Source: Nonomuraea sediminis
GTDB taxonomy: Bacteria; Actinomycetota; Actinomycetes; Streptosporangiales; Streptosporangiaceae
Assembly: GCF_018531495.1 (NCBI RefSeq)
Contig: NZ_JAHDTI010000013.1
Coordinates: 186,001 to 250,000, forward strand
Direction: 5' to 3'
Length of the DNA stretch: 64,000 bases
Below, piece after piece: positions 17,259 through 24,502 of the stretch. The notes beneath the pieces are model-generated. The model did no database searches. It was not told the DNA's origin and was given only the letters and a program-made list of their open reading frames with translations. Position numbers and translations under genes: made by a program. The number at the start of each line of letters is the position of its first letter. Within the stretch, counting starts at the first letter, position 1.

Positions 17259-17298
17259 GAGCGGGTGACGGGAATCGAACCCGCGCTGTCAGCGTGGG
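17259..17298 (-). repeat. tRNA-Gly 3'-end copy 7
   Basis: This 40-bp segment matches 19065-19104 with one mismatch. The long flank is shared with copy 5 (AACTGCATCGATCA, then CACTGAGCTGGGCAGG) and ends in the tandem TTATGGCCCGC/TAATGGCCCGG at about 17383-17404. It has no hairpin on the left side. Confidence 0.9.
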
Positions 17299-17406
17299 AA
17301 CTGCATCGATCACGGCCCGCTGGGGCACTGAGCTGGGCAGGGGGCCGGTCGTGACCATGGTTGCCCTCTCGTCACTTCTCTTTATGGCCCGCTAATGGCC
17401 CGGCGA

Positions 17407-17868
17407 TCAGGGCGCTCCAGCGTTGACGCTCTGCTCATCAAGCACGAACCGGTAGACGATCGACTCCCGTCGTTGGAACCCCGTGCGCTCATACAGGCGG
17501 TTCGCCGCCTCCCTAGAGGGCCGCGATGTGAGGTCGACCGTGCGAGCGCCTGACTCTCTCGCCAGCACGAGAGCTTTGTCCGTCAGCGCCGCCGCGACGC
17601 CTTGCCCGCGAGCAACCTCGTCCACCACGACATCCTCGACACGCGCACGCAGCCCCGAAGGCAGGGGAAAGATCACAAGCGTCAAGGTTCCGACGATCCG
17701 CCCTTGCGCGCGGGCCACCAGTACCGTGTTCCCTGGGAAGGCCAGCAGCCGGCCCACGGCTTCGTGATCGAGCTCTTTCGCGGTTGTCGACAGTTGCGGC
17801 AACAGTTGGCTGAGCGCGGCCACAACATCGTCACTTGCCTGGCGCACGATCTCAATCTCGACGCTCAT
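17407..17868 (-). CDS. GNAT N-acetyltransferase, paralogue of 14759-15220
   Basis: A 153-residue acetyltransferase from ATG 17868, preceded by AGGG. It shares most of its sequence with the enzyme at 14759, including VGTLTLVIFPLPSGLRARVE, motif A (VARGQGVAAALTDKALVLA) and the ANRLYERTGFQRR segment. Both copies end next to the TAATGGCC tandem repeats after a tRNA copy and both start toward a long inverted repeat, so the whole segment was duplicated. Substrate unknown. Confidence 0.88.
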   Translation of the reverse strand: MSVEIEIVRQASDDVVAALSQLLPQLSTTAKELDHEAVGRLLAFPGNTVLVARAQGRIVGTLTLVIFPLPSGLRARVEDVVVDEVARGQGVAAALTDKALVLARESGARTVDLTSRPSREAANRLYERTGFQRRESIVYRFVLDEQSVNAGAP

Positions 17869-17937
17869 GGACTCGACCCTATCGATCGGCCCGCGCCCCG
17901 GTCTCACTCGTCGCGACGCGACACACGCCGTCTGCCT

Positions 17938-18085
17938 GATCATCCCGTCTGCAGTCGACCCGCCCGAAGGGGAAGCGGGCCAGGGCCACGGGCAGCAGAT
18001 GGAGCGCCCCACTGGACGAACGATCTGGTGTCCGTGGCCCTGGTCTGCTCGGCTTGTCCCGGGCTGATGGCGGACGGGATGATCA
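17938..18085. repeat. Cassette inverted-repeat family, copy 4
   Basis: A 148-bp inverted repeat. Outer arms TGATCATCCCGTCTGCAGTC pair with the sequence ending GCGGACGGGATGATCA. Inner arms GGGCCAGGGCCACGGGCAGC pair with GTCCGTGGCCCTGGTC. It lies between the divergent GNAT gene and the membrane gene at 18214. Confidence 0.82.
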
Positions 18086-18213
18086 GGCTTCCGCCTCAGC
18101 CACTGACCAACCCCAGGCCCCGAGTGTGGCGATCATCCCGGAGCCGGAGCGCCCTCGCCGGAGGCAATTGGGTTGAAGGACGGAGGTTGTTGCTCTGCCG
18201 GTACGTTTTGCCC

Positions 18214-18702
18214 ATGCAGATCATCTATCGTCCGCGCTGGTCACTCGCCTTCTTCTCCGGTGGAGTCAGCGCCGCTGTGCTCGCTCTTGTCTATTGCCTC
18301 CTGGCCGTCGCGCTTGGCTTGCCTGCAGGCCTGACGGTTGCGGTTGCTGTGATCGTGAGTGCGGTGTATCTGCTTCTTGTCGTGGTGAAGGTTCGGCGGC
18401 GAAGCCTGACGGTCACCGAGGAGGGGATGATCGCTCAGCGAGATGCCTTCAGGGTCGCGGTGAAGTGGGTGGACTTCGTTGACGTGCAGTCCAAGCGCCT
18501 CGGCGGCCTGTATCCGGTCGACATTATGACCTTCAGCGTTGGAGCCGTAGAGCCGGTGGATGGGAGAGGTCGTCGACGTAAGAGGATTCCCCCGAAGGTC
18601 CACACAATCGGTGCCGATCGACGGATTCAGGTAGGCGTCTATGCCCCCGATTGGCGAACGGGGCCGATTGGTGAGCTGATCGCGCGCCACTCCTCAGGCT
18701 GA
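18214..18702 (+). CDS. Two-helix membrane protein with PH-like cytoplasmic domain
   Basis: A 162-residue protein from ATG 18214. Two hydrophobic helices (about residues 9-32 and 36-58) are followed by a soluble domain beginning VKVRRRSLTVTEEGMIAQRD and continuing VAVKWVDFVDVQSKRLGG. This pattern resembles bacterial PH-like (bPH) membrane proteins. It is the gene behind inverted-repeat copy 4, in the same relative place as the unrelated membrane genes behind copies 1 to 3. Function unknown. Confidence 0.7.
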   Translation: MQIIYRPRWSLAFFSGGVSAAVLALVYCLLAVALGLPAGLTVAVAVIVSAVYLLLVVVKVRRRSLTVTEEGMIAQRDAFRVAVKWVDFVDVQSKRLGGLYPVDIMTFSVGAVEPVDGRGRRRKRIPPKVHTIGADRRIQVGVYAPDWRTGPIGELIARHSSG

Positions 18703-18781
18703 CCAGGCGGCGTGCCGCTGGGGTCGGCGCGTTGGTTGGGTACGGCGGGCGCGCGGTGCAGCGGACGGCCCGGGTCGCCTC

Positions 18782-18970
18782 CTGGCCTTAAAGGACCTGG
18801 CGACCAGGATGGGTCACGACAACGTCAGAGCCGCGATGATCTACCAGCACGCTGTCAGAGGCGCCGACAAGGTGATCACGGAGGCGATCGACAAGCATCT
18901 CATCGGGCAGGAACGGGTACGCGATGACGACGACAAGGGCACGGCGGGCGCACTGGTCCCCGCAGGGTGA
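18782..18970 (+). pseudogene. C-terminal remnant of a tyrosine-recombinase integrase
   Basis: The frame reads LALKDLATRMGHDNVRAAMI, then YQHAVRGADKVITEAIDKHL and an acidic tail to the TGA at 18968. This is the standard end of actinobacterial integrases: the conserved box-II Gly-His and the catalytic Tyr in IYQHA are both present. Upstream sequence is unrelated, so only about 62 codons remain. It is followed within 45 bases by the terminator hairpin and the intact tRNA-Gly gene, the classic int-attP order, with one TTAATGGCCCG arm-like repeat between (18978-18988). Confidence 0.85.
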
Positions 18971-19015
18971 TCAAGAGTTAATGGCCCGCGAAGATCGAAC
19001 AAGTCCGGAAACAAT

Positions 19016-19056
19016 CAAGGCCCAGGGTCCGGGGATTCCGTCCTACCTGGGCCTTG
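19016..19056 (-). terminator. Terminator hairpin downstream of tRNA-Gly
   Basis: CAAGGCCCAGG (19016-19026) and CCTGGGCCTTG (19046-19056) form a perfect 11-bp stem, 10 bases beyond the 3' end of the tRNA gene. It is duplicated at 16294-16334. Confidence 0.8.
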
Positions 19057-19065
19057 AAGCATGAG

Positions 19066-19136
19066 AGCGGGTGACGGGAATCGAACCCGCGCTGTCAGCT
19101 TGGGAAGCTGATGTTCTGCCATTGAACTACACCCGC
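19066..19136 (-). tRNA. tRNA-Gly (anticodon CCC)
   Basis: A 71-nucleotide cloverleaf read on the minus strand. Acceptor arms GCGGGTG/CACCCGC, D arm GTTC/GAAC, anticodon arm TCAGC-TTCCCAA-GCTGA with anticodon CCC (19102-19104), and T arm GCGGG-TTCGATT-CCCGT. CCA is not encoded. This intact copy is the integration target whose 3' end, from the anticodon onward, is repeated seven times to the left. It probably decodes GGG codons. Confidence 0.96.
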
Positions 19137-19224
19137 GTTGCGGCCGAAGTCGCGACCACCACTGTAGCGGAAACTCCGCCCGCAACAGCAAGTCCAACCA
19201 CGCGCACAAGGTAGGTTGCTCTGC

Positions 19225-19800
19225 GTGCTGCTATCCGATCGTGACATCCTCGCCGAGATCGACGCTGGGCGGCTGGCTCTTGACCCCTTCGACAGGGACA
19301 TGATTCAGCCCTCGAGCATCGACGTCAGGCTCGACCGATTCTTCCGCGTGTTCGAGAACCACAGGTACCCGCACATCGATCCGTCGATCGAGCAGCCCGA
19401 TCTTACGCGCATGGTGGAGCCCGAGGCAGACGAACCGTTCATCCTGCATCCGGGAGAGTTCGTGCTGGCCTCCACCTACGAGGTGGTGAGCCTGCCCGAC
19501 GATCTGGCGTCGCGGCTGGAGGGGAAGAGCTCGCTCGGGCGGCTGGGGTTGCTGACGCATTCGACGGCGGGGTTCATCGACCCGGGGTTCTCCGGGCACG
19601 TGACGCTGGAGCTGTCCAACGTGGCGACGCTGCCGATCAAGCTGTGGCCGGGGATGAAGATCGGGCAGCTGTGCGTGTTCAAGCTGAGCTCGCCCGCCGA
19701 GCATCCCTACGGCTCTGAGAAGTACGGCTCGCGGTACCAGGGCCAGCGCGGTCCGACCCCGTCGCGTTCCTTCCGCAACTTCCACCGGACCAAGGTCTAA
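19225..19800 (+). CDS. dcd: dCTP deaminase
   Basis: A 191-residue trimeric enzyme that deaminates dCTP to dUTP for dTMP synthesis; actinobacterial forms may also hydrolyse dUTP. Starting at GTG 19225 gives the usual N-terminus VLLSDRDILAEIDAGRL. The signature regions are complete: DMIQPSSIDVRLD, EGKSSLGRLGLLTHSTAGFI (with the catalytic Ser/Arg/Glu cluster), DPGFSGHVTLELSN and the C-terminal KYGSRYQGQRGPTPSR that closes over the nucleotide. It stands divergently from the tRNA-Gly gene and begins the conserved chromosomal part of the window. Confidence 0.97.
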   Translation: MLLSDRDILAEIDAGRLALDPFDRDMIQPSSIDVRLDRFFRVFENHRYPHIDPSIEQPDLTRMVEPEADEPFILHPGEFVLASTYEVVSLPDDLASRLEGKSSLGRLGLLTHSTAGFIDPGFSGHVTLELSNVATLPIKLWPGMKIGQLCVFKLSSPAEHPYGSEKYGSRYQGQRGPTPSRSFRNFHRTKV

Positions 19801-19870
19801 AAAGGGTCTCAAAGTAGCGAACCCCCGGGTTCACAAAGCATACGGAGGGTAGCCACAAGGAGAAGAGGAC

Positions 19871-20035
19871 ATGAAGTTCGCATTTCGCCTGGTAAGCCGT
19901 ACCCTCTACCACGGACCATCCCCGCACATCTGGAGAACGACGTGCGCCTGCGTCTCACGCCACGTGAGGACAGCTACTACGACCTGTTCGCAGACTCCGC
20001 GAACAACCTGGTCACGGCATCCCGTCTGCTGGTAG
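19871..20035 (+). CDS. Possible upstream ORF overlapping the DUF47 gene
   Basis: ATG 19871 has a strong ribosome site (AAGGAG, then GAGG) and opens a 54-codon frame, beginning MKFAFRLVSRTLYHGPSPHI, that overlaps the first 94 bases of the DUF47 gene in another frame. The composition is not clearly protein-like. It may be a translated leader that affects entry at the GTG 19942, or a chance frame. Confidence 0.35.
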   Translation: MKFAFRLVSRTLYHGPSPHIWRTTCACVSRHVRTATTTCSQTPRTTWSRHPVCW

Positions 20036-20559
20036 AGATCATCAGTGACGGCTCGGACAGGGAAAGCCTGGCCGAGAAGATGCGCGCCTGCGAGCATGCC
20101 GGCGACGAACGCACCCATGCGATCATGAACCGGCTCAATGAGAGCTTCATCACGCCGTTCGACCGCGAGGACATCTACCGGCTCGCCTCGAACCTGGACG
20201 ACGTGATGGATGCCATGGAGGCCGCCTCCGACCTCATCGTCCTCTACCAGATCGACCACCTGCCCAAGGACGTGGTCAGGCAGGTCGAGGTGCTCGAGCG
20301 CGCCGCCGAGCTGACGGCCGAGGCGATGCCCCGGCTACGGTCGATGAAGAACCTCAACGAGTACTGGATCGAGGTCAACCGCCTGGAGAACCAGGGTGAC
20401 CAGGTCTACCGCAGGCTCCTGGCCAAGCTCTTCAGCGGTGAGTACGACGCCCTCACGGTCATGAAGATGAAGGAGGTCGTGGACGCCCTCGAGGAGGCCG
20501 CCGACGCCTTCGAGCACGTGGCCAACACCGTCGAGTCGATCGCGGTCAAGGAAAGCTAA
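19942..20559 (+). CDS. DUF47 (PhoU-like) accessory protein of the Pit transporter
   Basis: A 205-residue all-helical PhoU-like protein from GTG 19942, with GGAG 8 bases upstream. Typical features are YYDLFADSANNLVTASRLLV, the metal-site-like EHAGDERTH, FDREDIYRLASNLDDVMDA and a second bundle ending DAFEHVANTVESIAVKES. DUF47 proteins pair with Pit carriers and are thought to control phosphate uptake. The Pit gene begins at the next base after the stop codon, so the two are co-translated. Confidence 0.93.
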   Translation: MRLRLTPREDSYYDLFADSANNLVTASRLLVEIISDGSDRESLAEKMRACEHAGDERTHAIMNRLNESFITPFDREDIYRLASNLDDVMDAMEAASDLIVLYQIDHLPKDVVRQVEVLERAAELTAEAMPRLRSMKNLNEYWIEVNRLENQGDQVYRRLLAKLFSGEYDALTVMKMKEVVDALEEAADAFEHVANTVESIAVKES

Positions 20560-21558
20560 GTGGAACTCGCGCTCGCCATTGGCGTGGTCGTCATCGCCCT
20601 GGCGTTCGACTACACCAACGGCTTCCACGATGCCGCCAACGCCATCGCCACCTCGGTCTCCACCAGAGCGCTGACCCCCAGGGCCGCGCTGTTCATGGCC
20701 GCCGCGATGAACTTCATCGGCGCGCACCTCGGCACCCAGGTCGCGCAGACGGTCGGCAAGGGCATCATCGAGGCCCCCAGCGGCACGCATGGCCTGGTGG
20801 TGGTGGCCTCCGCGCTGATCGGGGCCATCGCCTGGAACCTGATCACCTGGTACTTCGGTCTGCCCTCCTCCTCCAGCCATGCCCTCATCGGCGGTCTGGT
20901 CGGCTCCGCGCTCGCCTCGGCCAGCGTGGTCCACTGGAACGGCGTCGTGGACAAGGTCGTCATCCCGATGGTGCTCTCGCCGCTGATCGGGTTCACGCTC
21001 GCCGCGGCGATCATGATCGCAATTTATTGGATCTTTCGCAACGCGCAACCTGGAAAGACCACCCGCGGCTTCCGCTACTCGCAGACCGTCTCGGCCGCCG
21101 CGATGGCGCTCGGCCACGGCCTGCAGGACGCGCAGAAGACGATGGGTGTGATCTTCCTGGCGCTCACTGTCGGTGGTTTCGTCGCCCCGACCGACGAGAT
21201 CCCGCAGTGGGTCATCCTGGCCTCGGCCGGGGCGATCTCGCTCGGCACGTACGCCGGCGGGTGGCGCATCATGCGCACGCTGGGCCGCCGCATCATCGCC
21301 CTCGACCCGCCGCAGGGCTTCGCCGCCGAGTCCGCCGCCGCGGCTGTGCTGTACACCGCGGCCATCGGGTTCGGGGCTCCCATCTCGACCACGCACACGA
21401 TCACCTCGGCGATCATGGGTGTGGGCGCCACCAAGCGGCTGTCGGCCGTGCGGTGGGGGGTCGCGGGCAACATCGTGACCGCGTGGGTCCTCACGATTCC
21501 CGCTGCTGCCCTGGTGGCGGCTCTGGTGTACTTCGGCCTTCACTGGTTCGTGGAGTAG
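20560..21558 (+). CDS. pit: Low-affinity inorganic phosphate transporter (Pit family)
   Basis: A 332-residue integral membrane carrier that moves phosphate, usually as metal-phosphate, with protons. GTG 20560 follows the DUF47 stop directly. The two duplicated Pit signatures are present: FDYTNGFHDAANAIATSVST near the N-terminus and the second-half repeat with PISTTHTITSAIMGVGATKR. LPSSSSHALIGGLVGSALAS is also typical. About ten hydrophobic segments are visible. Its 3' end overlaps the convergent mshD gene by 68 bases, an unusually long tail overlap. Confidence 0.96.
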   Translation: MELALAIGVVVIALAFDYTNGFHDAANAIATSVSTRALTPRAALFMAAAMNFIGAHLGTQVAQTVGKGIIEAPSGTHGLVVVASALIGAIAWNLITWYFGLPSSSSHALIGGLVGSALASASVVHWNGVVDKVVIPMVLSPLIGFTLAAAIMIAIYWIFRNAQPGKTTRGFRYSQTVSAAAMALGHGLQDAQKTMGVIFLALTVGGFVAPTDEIPQWVILASAGAISLGTYAGGWRIMRTLGRRIIALDPPQGFAAESAAAAVLYTAAIGFGAPISTTHTITSAIMGVGATKRLSAVRWGVAGNIVTAWVLTIPAAALVAALVYFGLHWFVE

Positions 21559-22456
21559 CCGCGTACATCACGTCCACGTCCCACCGGCTGAAGCCGAGCG
21601 ACTCGTAGAGCCGGATCGCCGCCGTGTTGGCCTCGTCCACGTACAGCATCGCCTGGGCGAGGCCACGCGAGCGCAGATGCGACAGCCCGGCCAGCGTCAG
21701 CGCCTTGCCGAGCCCGCTTCCCTGGGCCGAGGGGTCGATGCCCACCACGTAGACCTCGCCGAGCGGTTCGTGCCCGTGCGCCGACGATCCGTGAATCTTC
21801 GTCCAGTGGAACCCGACGAGCTTTCTGTCGCGAAAAGCCAGGAAGAATCCGGCGGGATCGAACCACGACTCCCGCTCCCGCCTGAGAAGGTCGTCAAGCG
21901 TCCAGGCCCCCTGCTCGGGATGATGCGCGAAGGCCGCGGAATTCACCTTCAACCAGGCTTCCTCATCCGCCCCGGGCACGAAGGTGCGCAGCTCCACCCC
22001 CTCCGGCAGCGCATAGGCCTCAAGCGGGGCGAACAGCGAACGTCGCATCTGCCACAGCGAGCGGACCCGCGCCAGCCCCAGTGACTCCGCCAGGGCGCCG
22101 GCCCCGGGATGATCCCCGTGGGCCCACAGCCGCAGCCGCCCTTCCGTCAGGCCGAGGACCTCGGTCAGCAGGCGCTTGCCGTACCCCTCGGAGCGGTAGG
22201 AAGGGTGGATCACCAGCTCGCCGCTGGGGCCCTCGACCTCGTCGGTGGGATCGACGTGGGCGTATCCCGCGAGCCGGTCCTCGACGTAGACGAGCACCGA
22301 TCGCGCCCGTGGATCGCCGCCGTAGCGCAGGTGGAGCATCACGTGCTCGTTGAGCGGTCTGACGCCGTCGGCGTCGGTGGCCGCCTCAACGACACCGAGA
22401 ACGTCGGCGATTTCCTGTTCATCGAGCCGTTGCCGGATCTCCACGCGCGTTGTCAC
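21491..22456 (-). CDS. mshD: Mycothiol synthase
   Basis: About 321 residues with two tandem GNAT domains. It acetylates desacetylmycothiol, the last step of mycothiol synthesis, which marks the host as an actinobacterium. Visible landmarks are GELVIHPSYRSEGYGKRLL (vestigial first domain), LRLWAHGDHPGAGALAESLG, and the active second domain GEVYVVGIDPSAQGSGLGKA with LYVDEANTAAIRLYESLGF. I start at GTG 22456; TAGAGT lies 7 bases upstream, suggesting a leaderless message. The C-terminal tail beyond the GNAT fold is coded within the pit overlap. Confidence 0.94.
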   Translation of the reverse strand: MTTRVEIRQRLDEQEIADVLGVVEAATDADGVRPLNEHVMLHLRYGGDPRARSVLVYVEDRLAGYAHVDPTDEVEGPSGELVIHPSYRSEGYGKRLLTEVLGLTEGRLRLWAHGDHPGAGALAESLGLARVRSLWQMRRSLFAPLEAYALPEGVELRTFVPGADEEAWLKVNSAAFAHHPEQGAWTLDDLLRRERESWFDPAGFFLAFRDRKLVGFHWTKIHGSSAHGHEPLGEVYVVGIDPSAQGSGLGKALTLAGLSHLRSRGLAQAMLYVDEANTAAIRLYESLGFSRWDVDVMYAATPRTSEGRSTPEPPPGQQRES

Positions 22457-22564
22457 AAGGCGAACTCTAGGCGTATCACTGGCAAATAACGCCATGCCAC
22501 CCTCCGGCGAATCGTTACCTTTGCGACATTGGCTGCAAAGCTTTCGGGCTTAGCGTCTTGGTCC

Positions 22565-24346
22565 ATGACGTCACGTACCCTCCTCCGGCTCGCCATGGCC
22601 GGAGCCGTCGTCGCGGGCTCCCTGACCGCCTTATCGGTCCCGGCGCAGGCCGGTAATGCCCCCAAGACGGTGCCCGTGCGGCTCCTCGCGCTGAACGACT
22701 TTCACGGCAACCTCGAGCCGCCGACCGGTTCGTCCGGCCGGATGGTCGACGAGAACGGCAACACCGTCAACGCCGGTGGCGCGGTCTACGTGGCCGCGCA
22801 CATGAAGGCGCTGCGGGACGCGAACACGATCGAGGTGGCCCAGGGCGACCTGATCGGCGCCTCGCCGCTGATCTCAGCCGCCTTCCACGACGAACCGTCC
22901 GTCGACTTCCTGGGCAAGATCGGCGTGCAGGTCTCCGCGGTCGGCAACCACGAGTTCGACGAGGGCTACGCCGAACTGCGCCGGATCATGTTCGGCGGCT
23001 GCCACCCGGTCGACGGCTGCTCGCCCGCGGGGCCGTGGAAGGGCGCCAAGTACGACTACGTCGGGGCGAACGTGCTGTTCAAGAACCCGGGCGAGAAGAC
23101 GGACGTGACCCAGAGTCTGTCCGCCAACCCCCAGGTCAAGACGCTGCTGTCGGACTGGGGCGTGCCCGCGCTCCCGCCGGTGAGCATCAAGTGGATGAAC
23201 GGCGTGCCGATCGGCTTCATCGGCCTGGTCACCCAGACCACGCCGAACATCGTCACCGCCGAGGGCATCAAGGACCTGAAGTTCGTCGACGAGGTCAAGG
23301 CGGCCAACGTCGCCTCGAAGATCCTCAAGCTGTTCGGGGTGCGGGCACAGGTCGTGCTCGTGCACGAGGGCGACCAGGTCACCCCCAACCAGTCGCCCGA
23401 CGCGTGCAGCGCCATCCCCGGCGCGGGCAACCGCATCGCCACCCAGGTCGACCCCGAGATCGACATGGTGCTCAGCGGACACTCGCACCAGGCCTACCTG
23501 TGCAGGGTCAAGGACCCCGCGGGCCAGGACCGCCTCTACTCGCAGGGCGGCTCGTTCGGCCGCGTCATCACGCAGGTGGACATGCAGGTCGACACGAAGA
23601 CGCGCGACATCGTCAGGTCGAGCGTCGTGGCGGACAACCACGTCGTCACCCGCGACGTCGACCCGGATTCCGACACTGTGACGTTCATGGACTTCTGGCG
23701 GGACAAGATCTCAGCCGTCGCCAACAAGCCCGTCGGCAGGATCAGCGCCGACATCACCAACGTGGGCACCGCCACGGGCGAGTCCCCGCTCGGCGACCTG
23801 ATCGCCGACGGCCAGCTCGCGGCCACCAAGACCGGCGGCAACGCCCAGATCGCGCTGATGAACCCGGGCGGCGTCCGCGCCCCCCTGACGTACCTCACCT
23901 CTCCGGCCAGTGAGGGCGACGGCGTCGTCACCTACGGCGAGGCGTTCACCGTCCAGCCGTTCAACAACCTCATGCAGGCCGTCACGCTCACGGGCGCGCA
24001 GCTCAAGACGCTGCTCGAGCAGCAGTTCCCCGGCGGCCCCAACAACCAGCCGTTCGCCAAGATCCTGCAGCCCTCGGCGAACCTCTCCTACACCTACAGC
24101 AGGAGCGCCGCCTGGGGCTCCAAGATCTCGAACATCAAGATCGACGGCGTGCCCGTGACGGACACCCAGTCGATCCGCGTCGCGGCCAACAACTTCCTGG
24201 TCGGCGGCGGCGACGCCTTCGCCGCCTTCAAGGAAGGCACCGACGTCTGGAGCGGCCCGCTGGACATCGACGCGTTCGTGGCCTACCTCGGCCAGAACAA
24301 CCCGATCGCTCCGCCGGCCACCACGCGCATCACCGCCGTCGACTGA
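22565..24346 (+). CDS. Secreted 5'-nucleotidase / UDP-sugar hydrolase-type metallophosphatase
   Basis: A 593-residue exported enzyme from ATG 22565. A Sec signal peptide ends near PAQAGNAP. The calcineurin-like metallophosphatase domain follows with all metal motifs: LLALNDFHGNLEP, AQGDLIGASP, SAVGNHEFDEG, VLVHEG and VLSGHSHQAYLC. The C-terminal 5'-nucleotidase domain starts near GESPLGDLIADGQLAAT and includes NPGGVRAPL, the GEAFTVQPFNN substrate loop and NNFLVGGGDAFAAF. It removes phosphate from nucleotides outside the cell and so fits functionally with the nearby phosphate carrier, though the genes are in different units. Confidence 0.95.
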   Translation: MTSRTLLRLAMAGAVVAGSLTALSVPAQAGNAPKTVPVRLLALNDFHGNLEPPTGSSGRMVDENGNTVNAGGAVYVAAHMKALRDANTIEVAQGDLIGASPLISAAFHDEPSVDFLGKIGVQVSAVGNHEFDEGYAELRRIMFGGCHPVDGCSPAGPWKGAKYDYVGANVLFKNPGEKTDVTQSLSANPQVKTLLSDWGVPALPPVSIKWMNGVPIGFIGLVTQTTPNIVTAEGIKDLKFVDEVKAANVASKILKLFGVRAQVVLVHEGDQVTPNQSPDACSAIPGAGNRIATQVDPEIDMVLSGHSHQAYLCRVKDPAGQDRLYSQGGSFGRVITQVDMQVDTKTRDIVRSSVVADNHVVTRDVDPDSDTVTFMDFWRDKISAVANKPVGRISADITNVGTATGESPLGDLIADGQLAATKTGGNAQIALMNPGGVRAPLTYLTSPASEGDGVVTYGEAFTVQPFNNLMQAVTLTGAQLKTLLEQQFPGGPNNQPFAKILQPSANLSYTYSRSAAWGSKISNIKIDGVPVTDTQSIRVAANNFLVGGGDAFAAFKEGTDVWSGPLDIDAFVAYLGQNNPIAPPATTRITAVD

Positions 24347-24356
24347 CGCGGAAGCT

Positions 24357-24395
24357 GCGGCTTGCCGTACAGGCTCCTTCCGTACGGCAAGCCGC
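24357..24395. terminator. Hairpin after the 5'-nucleotidase gene
   Basis: GCGGCTTGCCGTAC and GTACGGCAAGCCGC form a perfect 14-bp stem with an 11-base loop, starting 10 bases after the stop codon. The sequence TACGGCAAGCCGCC belongs to the interspersed repeat family seen at 30535, 48520 and 56605. Confidence 0.8.
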
Positions 24396-24502
24396 CCAAC
24401 CCCCCACCCGCCGACCCGAGCACAGGTCCCGCTGAGAGCGACACGCAAGGGTGGGGTGGTCGCCCGCCGTCACGGTCACGGAACCCAGGACACGAGGAGC
24501 CG

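Noticed and set aside
7821..17298. The seven tRNA-like segments as functional tRNA genes
   Set aside because: Each has only the T arm and acceptor 3' strand up to the anticodon. The 5' half (D arm and 5' acceptor strand) is missing, so none can fold as a tRNA.
7821..19136. A CRISPR array formed by the regularly oriented repeats
   Set aside because: The repeats are tRNA-derived, 0.9-2.6 kb apart, and the spaces hold genes. No cas genes occur in the window.
19801..19941. A PHO box before the DUF47-Pit genes
   Set aside because: Only one GTTCAC-like half-site is visible (near 19828) and no second repeat stands at the required 11-base spacing.
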